Of a stretch of 64,000 bases of DNA, positions 50,301 to 58,584 are shown piece after piece (the first letter of the stretch is position 1; every line of letters begins with the position of its first letter). Under the pieces are notes generated by a model. The model did not search any database and was not told the DNA's origin. It saw only the letters and a list, made by a program, of their open reading frames with translations. Source of the stretch: Sphingomonas sp. (GTDB taxonomy: Bacteria > Pseudomonadota > Alphaproteobacteria > Sphingomonadales > Sphingomonadaceae). The position numbers and the translations under genes were made by a program. The stretch is taken from the NCBI GenBank assembly GCA_013001055.1, contig JABDNH010000011.1:1-64000 (forward strand), given 5' to 3'.

Positions 50301-50796
50301 TCGCGAAGGCCGCGTTCGGCTGCTGGCCGCTTTCGAGCAGGTCAACGATCATTTCAAATCGCTTTTCACCACGCTGTTCGGCGGTGGGCAGGCACATCTG
50401 GAACTGGTCGACAGCGACGATCCGCTGGAAGCAGGTCTCGAAATCATGGCGCAACCGCCGGGCAAGAAGCTCGCCGCGCTCACCCTGCTTTCGGGCGGCG
50501 AACAGGCACTGACCGCGGTGGCGCTGATTTTTGCGCTGTTCCTGACCAACCCTGCACCGATCTGCGTGCTCGACGAAGTCGATGCACCGCTCGACGATGC
50601 CAATGTGGAGCGCTTCTGCGACCTGCTCGACCGCATGAACAAGGAAACCGACACGCGCTTCATGATCGTCACGCACAATGCAGTGACGATGAGCCGCATG
50701 GATCGGCTCTACGGCGTGACCATGATCGAGAAGGGCGTCAGCCGCCTCGTTTCGGTCGACCTTGGCGGCGCGGAGGAATTGATCGCCGCCGAGTGA
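47383..50796 (+). CDS. smc: Chromosome segregation protein SMC
   Basis: An 1137-residue condensin ATPase. The N-terminal head has Walker A GPNGCGKSN; two long coiled-coil arms surround a hinge at about residues 500-640; the C-terminal head has the signature LSGGEQALTAVALIF and Walker B ICVLDEVDAPLDD. The start is TTG at 47383, with GGGGGAG seven bases ahead; no in-frame ATG fits. The length and domain order are normal. It is the last gene of the dciA-dsbA-dsbA-smc run. Confidence 0.96.
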   Translation: MQFRRLKLSGFKSFVEPAELRIEPGLTGVVGPNGCGKSNLLEAIRWVMGEGSPKSLRGGGMEDVIFAGTETRPARDFAEVSLLIERDREAGEEAGENEVTRRIERGAGSAYRMNGRDVRAKDVSLLFADAATGAHSPALVSQGKIGQVISAKPQQRRQMLEEAAGIAGLHRRRKDAEQKLRQAETNLERLDHLLGEQAARAAALKRQARAAERYRKLSEEIKVAEARLLVSQWQDAERMAKAAREEAEKAKGRTSELSDARTRAQEAQVMAAKALATARDDTVNARSAGQEMAHRLATARAEHDATRRRIDELDAAYAALAAETAREESLKEDAAKAIAALGGERERLEKRIEASEASAGEMAEALGAAESKASDAEAALAALVARDAAMRAERRVADAALESAEAQLARITADLQRIDELAGDLGDGGEEQAQLKTAEKAGADAENEAKAAEAAMARAERERLAAVEARDEAQSALAAAKAELAAANSELEALSRALDQGGKGAIAGLKAAPGFEQALAAALGDDIEAEIGGDGPRRWDMPTSGDDPKLPEGTMPLAARVQAPAELKRRLAMVGVADRDTGQKLAAGQRIVTRDGTMRRWDGFTVRGAGAAAAERLIRINRKDALGRELPGLEKAVAAAETALTAASGDVEAQRRAGEEARSALAEAERKGREAGRQADAARVAIERLASRRETIDQRRDELKPLLKTAKEAVAEADEAMKKLPDSAKLEAELDEARTAANAAGQAVAEQRAAAATRQRELQAARERHAAAGKEMADWRARARDAEKRLEETAERAERQAQERAALREKPAQLRDAIARLEAESGEGDAAIAKAAAIEEQAREALTRAETVLADAAEAFASARERRAAALARAEAAEERRGDVSRHCQERFDRAPGALPALFDFSADDLKDVRAEKADHDRLVADRERIGPVNLVAEQELKELEENQLANAEERDELGEAISRLRGSIGHLNREGRVRLLAAFEQVNDHFKSLFTTLFGGGQAHLELVDSDDPLEAGLEIMAQPPGKKLAALTLLSGGEQALTAVALIFALFLTNPAPICVLDEVDAPLDDANVERFCDLLDRMNKETDTRFMIVTHNAVTMSRMDRLYGVTMIEKGVSRLVSVDLGGAEELIAAE

Positions 50797-50801
50797 CCAA
50801 A

Positions 50802-50818
50802 AATAGCATTTTGCTATT
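50802..50818. promoter_or_regulatory. 17-bp palindrome next to the Fur box
   Basis: AATAGCA and TGCTATT form a perfect inverted repeat around TTT, just after the smc stop and abutting the Fur box. No T-run follows, so it is not a typical terminator. It may be a second operator for the TonB receptor gene or a weak 3' hairpin of the smc mRNA. Confidence 0.35.
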
Positions 50819-50837
50819 GCGAATGATTTTCATTAAC
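50819..50837 (+). promoter_or_regulatory. Fur box upstream of the siderophore receptor
   Basis: GCGAATGATTTTCATTAAC matches 14 of 19 positions of the classical Fur box, including both AATGAT/TCATT arms. It ends 34 bases before the receptor start. Fur with Fe(II) would repress the gene when iron is plentiful. Confidence 0.75.
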
Positions 50838-50871
50838 GGTAGCGACGCTCCCAACACGCAAGGGAGTAATC

Positions 50872-53016
50872 ATGAGTCGTACCGCTGGCCTGCTGGCCGC
50901 CTCCGCCATTTTCGTCACTGCGCCTGCGCTTGCGAGCGATGCTGGCGATACTGGCTTCGTTGATGGAGAGCCGGGCGACCCGATTATCGTTACCGGCGTG
51001 CGCGACGGTTACGGAACCGATCGCACCAGCACGGCCACCAAGACCGACAGCGACCTCAACGACGTTCCCCAGGCCGTCAGCATCATCACAGCCGAGCAGA
51101 TCAACGACCAGGCGCTGCGGTCGATCAGCGATATCATCCGCTTTGTGCCAGGCGTAACGGCAAGCTCGGGAGAGGGGCACCGCGACCAGCTGGCCATCCG
51201 CGGCCAGTACACCACCGCAGACTTCTTCTCGGACGGGCTTCGCGACGACGTGCAGCATTATCGCGGTCTCTACAATGTCGAGCGGGTCGAAGTGCTCAAG
51301 GGCCCCAACGCGCTGATTTTCGGCCGCGGCGGCGGCGGCGGTATCGTCAATCGCGTTATCAAGCGTCCATTCGACACCGTTGCCGTTTCCGGCGCCGTGT
51401 CGATCGACAATGAAGGTGCAGGCTTCATCGAGATCGACGCCAACAGCCCGATCGGCCGGGACATGTCGGGCCGTCTTACGGGGACTTACGAACGGTTCGA
51501 CAATTTTCGCGACATCGAGGGCGAGCGTGTCGGCGTCAATCCGACGCTGGCGTTCCAGATCTCGCCTGATACCAGGCTCGATATCGGATATGAATTTGCC
51601 GAGGACCAGCGTGACGTGGATCGCGGCCTGCCCAGTGCATTCGATGGCACGATTGCCGACCCCGCCCGCGCGGTCGAGGGTTTCGACAAAACCTTCTTCG
51701 GCGTCCGCGGCGTCAACCACACCGAGCTGACCAAGCATGTTTTCGATGCCAAGCTGGGCCACGACTTCAGCGACACGTTCAGCTTCACGTCCAAACTGTT
51801 GTGGGGCGACTATGACAAGCTCTACCGCAACGCTCTTCCGACCAGCCCCGTCACCGACATTGACGGCACCCCCAGCGTCCAGATCGAAAGTTATGAGGAT
51901 GTCACGCTGCGCCGCAATTTCTTGTGGCAGAACGATCTCGTCGCGCAGTTCGCGCACGGCAGCGTTAGTCACAGGCTGCTCGTAGGCGTGGATTTTGCCG
52001 ACCAGGGGACCGATGCAGCGCGCCTTCGCGGCTTTTTCGACACGCTGCCGCCCGAGGATACGCAGACGAGCGGTCGCAAGACCTTCGTGTCGTTGGCCGA
52101 CCCGCTCACGATTGCGCCGATCACTTTTCGCGGCGGATCGGGTGAGCGCGCGGCGCGCAGCGACGTCGAGAATTTGGGCATTTACATCCAGGACCAGATC
52201 GCAGTTGGCGAACATGTCGAAATCATCGCCGGCCTGCGCCATGACTGGCTAGACATCCGAGTGCAGGACTTTATCGGCGATACCGATCTAAGCCGCTCGG
52301 ACGAATTGCTGAGCCCGCGAGTTGGCGTGGTCGTAAAGCCGACAAAGGACGTGAGCCTGTGGGCAAGCTGGGCGCGTAGCTACCTGCCGCAATCGGGCGA
52401 CCAGTTTAACAGCCTGTCACCGACCACCGCCGCGCTCGAGCCGGAAAAGTTCACCAATCAGGAGATCGGGATCAAGTATCGCGCGTTCGATACGCTCGAC
52501 ATCACGCTGGCGGCCTACCGGCTCGATCGCGAAAACACGCGCGCGCTCGACCCGCTTTCGGCGGACGTCGTACTGACAGGCGCGCAGCGTTCGGAAGGCA
52601 TCGAACTGGAAGTCCAAGGCAAGGTCGGCGCGTTGTCAATCACCGGTGGTCTGGCGTGGCAGAATGCCGAGATCACCGAGGACACAACCTCGGCTCCGGC
52701 AGGACGCGCGCTTCCCTTCGTGCCCGATTTCCAGGCGTCGCTGTGGGGGCGCTATGACATCAGCGACGAATTGGGGATCGGCCTCGGCGTCAGCCACCAG
52801 TCGGACATCTTCGCCAGCATCTCGAACGCAGTGGTGGTCGACGGGTTCACCCGCGTCGATGCGGCGGCATTTTACGATGTCAGCGACTTCGTCGCGCTGC
52901 AGATCAACGTCGACAACCTCTTCGATGAGAACGCAATCGCGCTCGCCTACAACGACAATAATCTCTATCCGATCGCGCCGCGTACGGTACGTGGAACGCT
53001 GCGCTTCGCCTTCTAG
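50872..53016 (+). CDS. TonB-dependent siderophore receptor
   Basis: A 714-residue outer membrane receptor. After the signal peptide comes a TonB box-like segment DPIIVTGVRDGYG, the plug domain (PQAVSIITAEQI, ERVEVLKGPNALIFGRGGGGGIVNR), and a 22-strand barrel ending in RGTLRFAF with the C-terminal phenylalanine. The plug motifs place it in the FhuE/FpvA/Fiu siderophore group; the ligand cannot be read from sequence. Control by Fur is supported by the box at 50819-50837. No siderophore synthesis genes are nearby, so it may take up foreign siderophores. Confidence 0.92.
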   Translation: MSRTAGLLAASAIFVTAPALASDAGDTGFVDGEPGDPIIVTGVRDGYGTDRTSTATKTDSDLNDVPQAVSIITAEQINDQALRSISDIIRFVPGVTASSGEGHRDQLAIRGQYTTADFFSDGLRDDVQHYRGLYNVERVEVLKGPNALIFGRGGGGGIVNRVIKRPFDTVAVSGAVSIDNEGAGFIEIDANSPIGRDMSGRLTGTYERFDNFRDIEGERVGVNPTLAFQISPDTRLDIGYEFAEDQRDVDRGLPSAFDGTIADPARAVEGFDKTFFGVRGVNHTELTKHVFDAKLGHDFSDTFSFTSKLLWGDYDKLYRNALPTSPVTDIDGTPSVQIESYEDVTLRRNFLWQNDLVAQFAHGSVSHRLLVGVDFADQGTDAARLRGFFDTLPPEDTQTSGRKTFVSLADPLTIAPITFRGGSGERAARSDVENLGIYIQDQIAVGEHVEIIAGLRHDWLDIRVQDFIGDTDLSRSDELLSPRVGVVVKPTKDVSLWASWARSYLPQSGDQFNSLSPTTAALEPEKFTNQEIGIKYRAFDTLDITLAAYRLDRENTRALDPLSADVVLTGAQRSEGIELEVQGKVGALSITGGLAWQNAEITEDTTSAPAGRALPFVPDFQASLWGRYDISDELGIGLGVSHQSDIFASISNAVVVDGFTRVDAAAFYDVSDFVALQINVDNLFDENAIALAYNDNNLYPIAPRTVRGTLRFAF

Positions 53017-54452
53017 GCGGCAAGCGCGGCGGCGCGATCGGCGGCGCGCTTGAGGTCGTCGATGAACCGTGCCCGCTGTTCGGTGCGGGCGGCTTTATCG
53101 GGGAGGCGCAAGAGATAACTCGGGTGGATGGTGACCATGCCGGTTCCGCCGCCCGGAAGTGCCAATTCCTCGCCGCGTACCTTGCTGATCGTTACCGTCT
53201 TTCCGGTGATCGAGCGGGCTGCGGTGGCGCCAAGTGCCAGCGTCAGCCCCGGCTGGACGAGTTCGCGCTCGGCCTCCACCCACCAACGATAATGTTCAAT
53301 GTCACCGGTGGTCGGCTTGGCATGAATGCGCTTCTTGCCGCGCTGGACAAATTTGAATCGCTTGACGGCGTTGGTGACGTACAAGTTACTGCGCTCGATA
53401 CCGGCGCGTTCGAGCATGTCGTCAAGCAGCTGGCCGGCGGGACCGACAAAAGGCCGCCCGGCCGTGTCCTCTTCATCGCCCGGCTGTTCGCCCACCAGCA
53501 TCAGCTTGGCATTGCGATTGCCCTCGCCGAAGACAAGCTGCGTACCGCTATTGGAAGGGTCGGCGCCGTGGCGTTCGCGCGCAAGCCTTGCCAGCTCTTC
53601 CCATGACGAAACGGGGGCAGTGGAAAAAAGCGGGCTTTCCTGTGCGCGGCTGGTTTCAATCATTGCGGCCTCGCGCGCCTGCGCGGTGGCGAGCAATTCC
53701 CCGATCGCTTCGGTTTCCGGCATGTTTTTCCAGTATTTCTTCGGCATCTCGGCGGTCATCGCCTTCACCTTCACGCGAGCCGGATTGAAAATAGACTTGT
53801 AATAGGTCTTCCACGTCTCCTCGACCGGATCACCGCCCGGCGCGTCCGCCTTCGTCGCGCCCGGACTTTCGCTGAGCGTCTCGCCATCCCAGTGGATGCA
53901 CAGTTGCGGCGTCAGGATCGACCAGCGCATATTGTTGAAGCGCCGCATGAAGAAGCCGGCTTCGCGGCGCACGATGTGGTTATCGGGTTCGAACCAGGCG
54001 ACCATGCGTTCGCCGTTACCATCGTCCATTTCACGGAAGCGCACAAAAGCGTGCATCTTGTGCGCGTCGCGGCGCACTTCCTTTTCCATCCTGCGGAGAC
54101 GATCGAGCAGCGGATCGGCGCGATCCTCCATCGCGCGGCGGTTGCGACGCAGCTTCCACAGCATTGCGTAGAGCAAGCCGAAGCGCTCGGGATCGCGGTG
54201 GCAGACCACCGTTTTGGCCAGCCCGATAAATGCATTGGGCACGGAAAATCCGCCCCCCGATGGCTCGGGAGGCGGCTGCGAACCAAATAGTTCGTCGGTT
54301 TGCCCCTCGACCGTCCAGATAACGGCTTCGGGCGGAACGCCTGCCTCGACGAGGCCGCGGGCAGCGTCGCGCCATCCGTCGAAATCATCCTGCCGTTCGA
54401 GCGCGACGCGATGGATATCGATCTGCGGCCCGTCGGGCAGGATACGCGTCAT
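53013..54452 (-). CDS. udgX: UdgX family uracil-DNA binding protein with N-terminal DUF4130 domain
   Basis: A 479-residue two-domain protein. The first 260 residues match the DUF4130/TIGR03915 partner domain (MHAFVRFRE, RREAGFFMRRFNNMRWSIL, VEETWKTYYKSIFNPAR). The second, from about 275, is a family 4-like uracil glycosylase of UdgX type (TIGR03914): GEQPGDEEDTAGRPFVGPAG at 321-340, the extra loop KKRIHAKP with H377, and TIHPSYLLR at 441-449. In Mycobacterium smegmatis UdgX the corresponding histidine forms a covalent bond with DNA after uracil removal. The ATG overlaps the hemerythrin stop (TAATG). Probably under LexA control through the site at 56253. Confidence 0.92.
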   Translation of the reverse strand: MTRILPDGPQIDIHRVALERQDDFDGWRDAARGLVEAGVPPEAVIWTVEGQTDELFGSQPPPEPSGGGFSVPNAFIGLAKTVVCHRDPERFGLLYAMLWKLRRNRRAMEDRADPLLDRLRRMEKEVRRDAHKMHAFVRFREMDDGNGERMVAWFEPDNHIVRREAGFFMRRFNNMRWSILTPQLCIHWDGETLSESPGATKADAPGGDPVEETWKTYYKSIFNPARVKVKAMTAEMPKKYWKNMPETEAIGELLATAQAREAAMIETSRAQESPLFSTAPVSSWEELARLARERHGADPSNSGTQLVFGEGNRNAKLMLVGEQPGDEEDTAGRPFVGPAGQLLDDMLERAGIERSNLYVTNAVKRFKFVQRGKKRIHAKPTTGDIEHYRWWVEAERELVQPGLTLALGATAARSITGKTVTISKVRGEELALPGGGTGMVTIHPSYLLRLPDKAARTEQRARFIDDLKRAADRAAALAA

Positions 54453-54937
54453 TACTCGCGGTTATCTTCCATATCGACGCCTTCGAGCGCACGCTGATAT
54501 TCTTTGGGCTTGCGCTCCTTGAACTTCTTGGCGAGTTCGGCTTCCTTTTCCTCGGTCAGCCCTTCTTCGGCGGCCGGGAACATGTCCTGCTCCTCTTCAT
54601 CGATATGATGCAAATAGTCGTGCTTGAGCTTCTTGAATTTTTGCATCCATTGCGGCGAGCTGGGGTCCATGTCGGCAATCTCGGCCATCAGCTCGTCAAG
54701 CTCATGGTGCTCGGCAACCGAATGCTGGCCATCGTGGCGCAGTTCCGGTTTCGCAAGCATCGTCGAATAGAGCGTTTCCTCTTCCGCTGCAGCATGAGCG
54801 GTGACCTCCGTGCGGAAATTCTCGAATAGCTGCTTGCGTTCTTCGCTGGCGCCGGTGGTGACTTCGATGCGATTTAAAAGCTCGCGGTGCTTGTCGTGAT
54901 CACGCTCGAGCTGGGTAAAAATGGTCGTCTTTGTCAT
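54452..54937 (-). CDS. Hemerythrin HHE-domain protein
   Basis: A 161-residue cytoplasmic four-helix protein. Iron-binding positions are visible: LERDHDKHREL, EVTAHAAAEEETLY, VAEHHELDELM and HDYLHHIDEEEQDMF. Such proteins bind a di-iron centre that senses or stores O2 or NO, or protects Fe-S proteins. The C-terminal 35 residues are very charged (EEKEAELAKKFKERKPKEY). It lies between the radical SAM and UdgX genes, with a one-base overlap to udgX, and is probably co-expressed with them. Confidence 0.88.
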   Translation of the reverse strand: MTKTTIFTQLERDHDKHRELLNRIEVTTGASEERKQLFENFRTEVTAHAAAEEETLYSTMLAKPELRHDGQHSVAEHHELDELMAEIADMDPSSPQWMQKFKKLKHDYLHHIDEEEQDMFPAAEEGLTEEKEAELAKKFKERKPKEYQRALEGVDMEDNRE

Positions 54938-54987
54938 CGATCTTCCTCGCTATAGTTTTGCAACCAACGGAAAACGGCCATGATTGT

Positions 54988-56250
54988 TCAGCTCGTTGCG
55001 ATGGAGCGCGGAGTGAACAGGTCAAGTTGCGAAGGCGCGGGGATGAGCATGGACTTTAGGTCAGCCCGGTCGGTGAGCAGGGTGGGACGCCAATCGGCGG
55101 CGGTGATGAAAGACCTGACTTTTTTCAAACTGACAGTAAGGCGCGCCACGTCATCGAGGCGCAGTGACCGATGTCGCCGTGACGAGAGGATACGGCCCAC
55201 CGCCTTTGTGCCGAGCCCCGGCACGCGGAGCAGTTGCTCGCGCGTCGCCCGATTGACATCGACCGGGAAATGCTCGCGAAACTTGAGCGCCCAGGCGAGT
55301 TTGGGATCGATATCGAGCGGCAACATACCCTTATCGTCAGTGGCCGAGACTACCTCGTCCGGCGTAAAGCCGTAAAAGCGCATCAGCCAATCCGACTGGT
55401 AGAGCCGGTGTTCGCGCATCAGCGGCGGGCGCTGCAGCGGCAAAACGGCACTCGGTTCGGGAATGGGTGAAAAGGCGCTGTAATAGACGCGGCGCAGGCC
55501 AAACCGATCATACAGCCCCTTGGCGCGCGACACGATCGTGCCATCGTTTGCATCGTCGGCGCCAACGATCATCTGTGTCGACTGCCCACCCGGCGCAAAA
55601 CGCGGCGCCGAGCGATATTTCTTGCGCGCGTCCTTGTTGTCGAGGATCGCGAGCTTGGTTTCGCCCATCGCGCCCTCGATCCGCTTGTCGTCCTTTTCGG
55701 GCGCGAGTCGCTGGAGTCCAGCGCGTGTCGGCAGTTCCACATTGATCGACACGCGATCGGCGTGAAGCCCCGCCTGATGAACCAGCTCGGCATCGGCGTC
55801 GGGAATCGTCTTGAGATGGATGTAGCCGCGAAAATCGTGATCCTCGCGCAAGCTGCGCGCGACTTCGACGAGTTGCTCCATCGTGTAGTTGCTCGAGCCG
55901 ATTATACCGGATGAAAGGAACAGTCCTTCGATATAGTTGCGCTTGTAGAAATCGAGCGTCAGCTGGACGACCTCTTCGGTCGTGAAGCGGGCGCGGCGCA
56001 CGTTGCTGCTCTTGCGGTTGATGCAATAATGACAATCGAAAATGCAGCTGTTGGTCAGCAGGATCTTCAGCAAACTGATGCATCGCCCATCGGGAGCATA
56101 GGCATGACAGATGCCCATGCCTTCGGTGGAGCCCATCCCCTTGCCGCCGCGGCTGTCGCGTTTGGACGAGCCCGATGACGCGCACGAGGCATCGTACTTC
56201 GCAGCGTCGGCGAGAATCGCGAGCTTCTGACGGGTATCCAAGCGAGCCAT
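54988..56250 (-). CDS. Putative DNA modification/repair radical SAM protein (TIGR03916 type)
   Basis: A 420-residue radical SAM protein of the group known to co-occur with UdgX. The cluster motif is CIFDCHYC (C69, C73, C76). Family landmarks are YDASCASSGS near residue 20, GICHAYAPDGRCISLLKI just before the cluster, and RVSINVELPT later. A C-terminal helix-hairpin-helix (VNRATREQLLRVPGLGTKAV) suggests DNA binding. The reaction is unknown; relation to spore photoproduct lyase has been suggested. The start MARLDTRQKL at 56250 fits the family and lies just after a LexA box. The hemerythrin gene follows after 50 bases. Confidence 0.9.
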   Translation of the reverse strand: MARLDTRQKLAILADAAKYDASCASSGSSKRDSRGGKGMGSTEGMGICHAYAPDGRCISLLKILLTNSCIFDCHYCINRKSSNVRRARFTTEEVVQLTLDFYKRNYIEGLFLSSGIIGSSNYTMEQLVEVARSLREDHDFRGYIHLKTIPDADAELVHQAGLHADRVSINVELPTRAGLQRLAPEKDDKRIEGAMGETKLAILDNKDARKKYRSAPRFAPGGQSTQMIVGADDANDGTIVSRAKGLYDRFGLRRVYYSAFSPIPEPSAVLPLQRPPLMREHRLYQSDWLMRFYGFTPDEVVSATDDKGMLPLDIDPKLAWALKFREHFPVDVNRATREQLLRVPGLGTKAVGRILSSRRHRSLRLDDVARLTVSLKKVRSFITAADWRPTLLTDRADLKSMLIPAPSQLDLFTPRSIATS

Positions 56251-56252
56251 TT

Positions 56253-56267
56253 GTTCACCATACGTTC
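56253..56267 (-). promoter_or_regulatory. LexA (SOS) box, GTTC-N7-GTTC
   Basis: The plus strand reads GTTCACCATACGTTC, an exact match to the alphaproteobacterial LexA operator GTTC-N7-GTTC. It ends two bases before the start codon of the radical SAM gene. A bound repressor there would block transcription of the rSAM-hemerythrin-udgX operon until DNA damage inactivates LexA. Confidence 0.78.
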
Positions 56268-56387
56268 TTTGCTGTGCAGATAAAAGTGCAATGCCCGACA
56301 CAACAGCAAAAAACTGCCGGTCGATTGGCGTCTTGCCTTTGCCTGCCCAGCCAGTAGCTTCGCCGCGACTTTGACAGGGAGATCCTC

Positions 56388-58133
56388 ATGCGCCTTTCGC
56401 TTCTCGCCGCCGCTTCAATGCTTGCCATCGCGACGCCCGCTTTCGCCACGCCGCAGGAAGATTTCGAGGATCTCACCGATCGCTACTGGGAATATGTGAA
56501 GCAGGAAAACCCGACGCTGGCGTCATCGGTCGGCGACAAGCGTTTTGACGACAAGCTTTGGGATACCAGCCTCGCCGCGATGGATCGACAGGCGGCGCGG
56601 GCACAGGCCTTTCTCGAAGAGTTGAATGCGATCCCGACGGACGAACTGGACGCCGATACGCAGGTTGCCAAGGCGATCCTGATGCGCAGCCTGTCGGAGA
56701 CGGTCGAAGCCAACAGTTACGGGCAACGCCTGATGCTTTTCACCAATCGCGGCGGCTGGCACCAGTCGATTGCGGGTCTCGGCCGTAATCTCGTGTTCGA
56801 AAGCGCGCAGGACTATGAGAACTACCTGGCGCGGCTCGCGGCATATCCCAAACTCAATGACGATGCGATTGCCGTGTCGCGCATGGCGGTTGAAGGCGGC
56901 TACACCTTGCCCTGCGTTGCGCTCGACAATTTCGAAGAATCGATTACAGGCGTGATCCCGGAGGATGCGACGCAGAGCCGCCTCTACGAACCCTTCCGCC
57001 GCGAAGCCCCTGCCAATATCGATTCGGATCAATGGGCCGACCTGCAAGCGCGGGCGCAAGCCTTGATCGATACCGAGCTACGCGCCGCTTATGCGACGCA
57101 TGCCGAATGGTACGTCAACGATTACGAGTGCAGCGATCAGGTCGGCATTTCGAACCAGCCGGGCGGGCGTGAATATTATGATTTCCGCATCCGCCAGATG
57201 ACAACGACGGGCATGTCGGCGGACGAAATTCACGAGCTGGGCCTGTCCGAAGTGGCGCGCATTCGCGCCGAAATGGAACAGGTCGCGGCCAGCGCGGGGT
57301 TCGCCACGCGTGAGGCGTTCATCGCCGATTTGCGAACCAATCCCATCTACTATGCCAAGACGCCAGAAGACCTGATGCAATATGTCGCGCGCGAAGCGAA
57401 GAAGATCGACGGGCTGATGCCCACGCTGTTCGGTTTCCTGCCGCGCCTGCCCTATGGCATTCGCGAGATCCCGGCGGAGATCGCGCCGGGTACGACCACC
57501 GCCTATTATAATCTGGGCAGCCCGGAACTTGGTATTGCGGGGACCTATTACGTCAATACGTCGAAGCTGGACCAGCGCCCGCTGTGGGAAGTGCCTGCGC
57601 TGACCGTGCATGAGGGCGTGCCGGGCCATCACCACCAAATCGCGATCCAGCAAGAACTGGATATGCCCGAATGGCGCAAGAACGGCTCATTCTTCACCGC
57701 TTTCGTAGAGGGCTGGGGGCTCTATTCGGAGCGGCTCGGGATCGAGATGGGGCTCTATGACACGCCCGCCAAGGATATGGGCCGCCTGAGCTACGAAATG
57801 TGGCGCGCGGCGCGGCTGGTGGTCGATACGGGGTTGCACAGCAAAGGCTGGTCCAAGCAACAGGCGATCGATTTCATGCTCGACAATACAGCGCTCAGTC
57901 CCGCCAATATCGAGGCTGAAGTCAATCGTTACATTTCATGGCCGGGCCAGGCGCTCGCCTACAAGATCGGCGAACTGAAAATCCGCGAGCTGCGCACCCG
58001 CGCGGGCGAGATGCTGGGCGACGATTTCGATCTGCGCGAATTTCACGACGTGGTGCTGGGACAGGGCAGTGTCCCGCTCGACGTGCTCGAAATGCAGGTA
58101 ATGGCCTGGGTTGAATCCAAGCAAGGCGAATAG
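56388..58133 (+). CDS. DUF885 family (M3-like) exported metallopeptidase
   Basis: A 581-residue protein with a signal peptide ending in TPAFAT. The defining motif VHEGVPGHHHQIAIQQE supplies zinc-site residues, as in DUF885 proteins, and is followed by FFTAFVEGWGLYSERLG, also conserved. The family is distantly related to M3/M32 peptidases. It probably hydrolyses peptides in the periplasm; substrate unknown. It is divergent from the radical SAM gene and shares the 137-base region with the LexA box. Confidence 0.9.
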   Translation: MRLSLLAAASMLAIATPAFATPQEDFEDLTDRYWEYVKQENPTLASSVGDKRFDDKLWDTSLAAMDRQAARAQAFLEELNAIPTDELDADTQVAKAILMRSLSETVEANSYGQRLMLFTNRGGWHQSIAGLGRNLVFESAQDYENYLARLAAYPKLNDDAIAVSRMAVEGGYTLPCVALDNFEESITGVIPEDATQSRLYEPFRREAPANIDSDQWADLQARAQALIDTELRAAYATHAEWYVNDYECSDQVGISNQPGGREYYDFRIRQMTTTGMSADEIHELGLSEVARIRAEMEQVAASAGFATREAFIADLRTNPIYYAKTPEDLMQYVAREAKKIDGLMPTLFGFLPRLPYGIREIPAEIAPGTTTAYYNLGSPELGIAGTYYVNTSKLDQRPLWEVPALTVHEGVPGHHHQIAIQQELDMPEWRKNGSFFTAFVEGWGLYSERLGIEMGLYDTPAKDMGRLSYEMWRAARLVVDTGLHSKGWSKQQAIDFMLDNTALSPANIEAEVNRYISWPGQALAYKIGELKIRELRTRAGEMLGDDFDLREFHDVVLGQGSVPLDVLEMQVMAWVESKQGE

Positions 58134-58141
58134 GCTAACGC

Positions 58142-58546
58142 CTACTGCTCGGGCGCGGTCTCGTCTTCCTCAAGCGCCTCGCGGCGCGCGGTCGCTTCGT
58201 CGATTTCCTGCTGCAGGCAACCTTGGGCGGCAGCCGGGCCGACCGCGCTGCATTTCGGGATTCCGGTCACGTTTTCGCGTTCCAAATACTGGACGCGCGC
58301 GGCCCAGCTTTGGCGCGCCGGATCGGTGGCGGGCGGCGATGCGCGGAATTCCTGCGGAATGCGATACCGGTCCTCTTCCGGTCGACGGCGGCAGACGACG
58401 ACTTCGTCTTCGCTGGCGCGCGGGCACGGGTCGTCGCCGTATACGACGACCTCGAGCTGCTGGCTTTGCGCCGAAGCGGGCGTGACGAACGCGAAAATCG
58501 CGACCGCAGGAGCGCCAAGCGCCAATACCAATTTCGACATCGTCAT
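58142..58546 (-). CDS. Small cysteine-containing exported protein (paralogue of 14402-14731)
   Basis: A 134-residue protein with a signal peptide ending ASAQ. Four cysteines occur as DPCPRASEDEVVVCRR and PKCSAVGPAAAQGCLQQ, the same pattern and spacing as in the protein at 14402-14731. The C-terminal tail is acidic. No known domain is recognised; a disulfide-linked periplasmic protein is likely. Confidence 0.68.
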   Translation of the reverse strand: MTMSKLVLALGAPAVAIFAFVTPASAQSQQLEVVVYGDDPCPRASEDEVVVCRRRPEEDRYRIPQEFRASPPATDPARQSWAARVQYLERENVTGIPKCSAVGPAAAQGCLQQEIDEATARREALEEDETAPEQ

Positions 58547-58584
58547 TCCTTTCGTGACGCTAGGCCAGGGACGCGCCCTGATAG

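Noticed and set aside
48865-50676. 603-codon minus-strand frame opposite smc
   Set aside because: Antisense shadow of the smc coiled coil; smc has all ATPase motifs.
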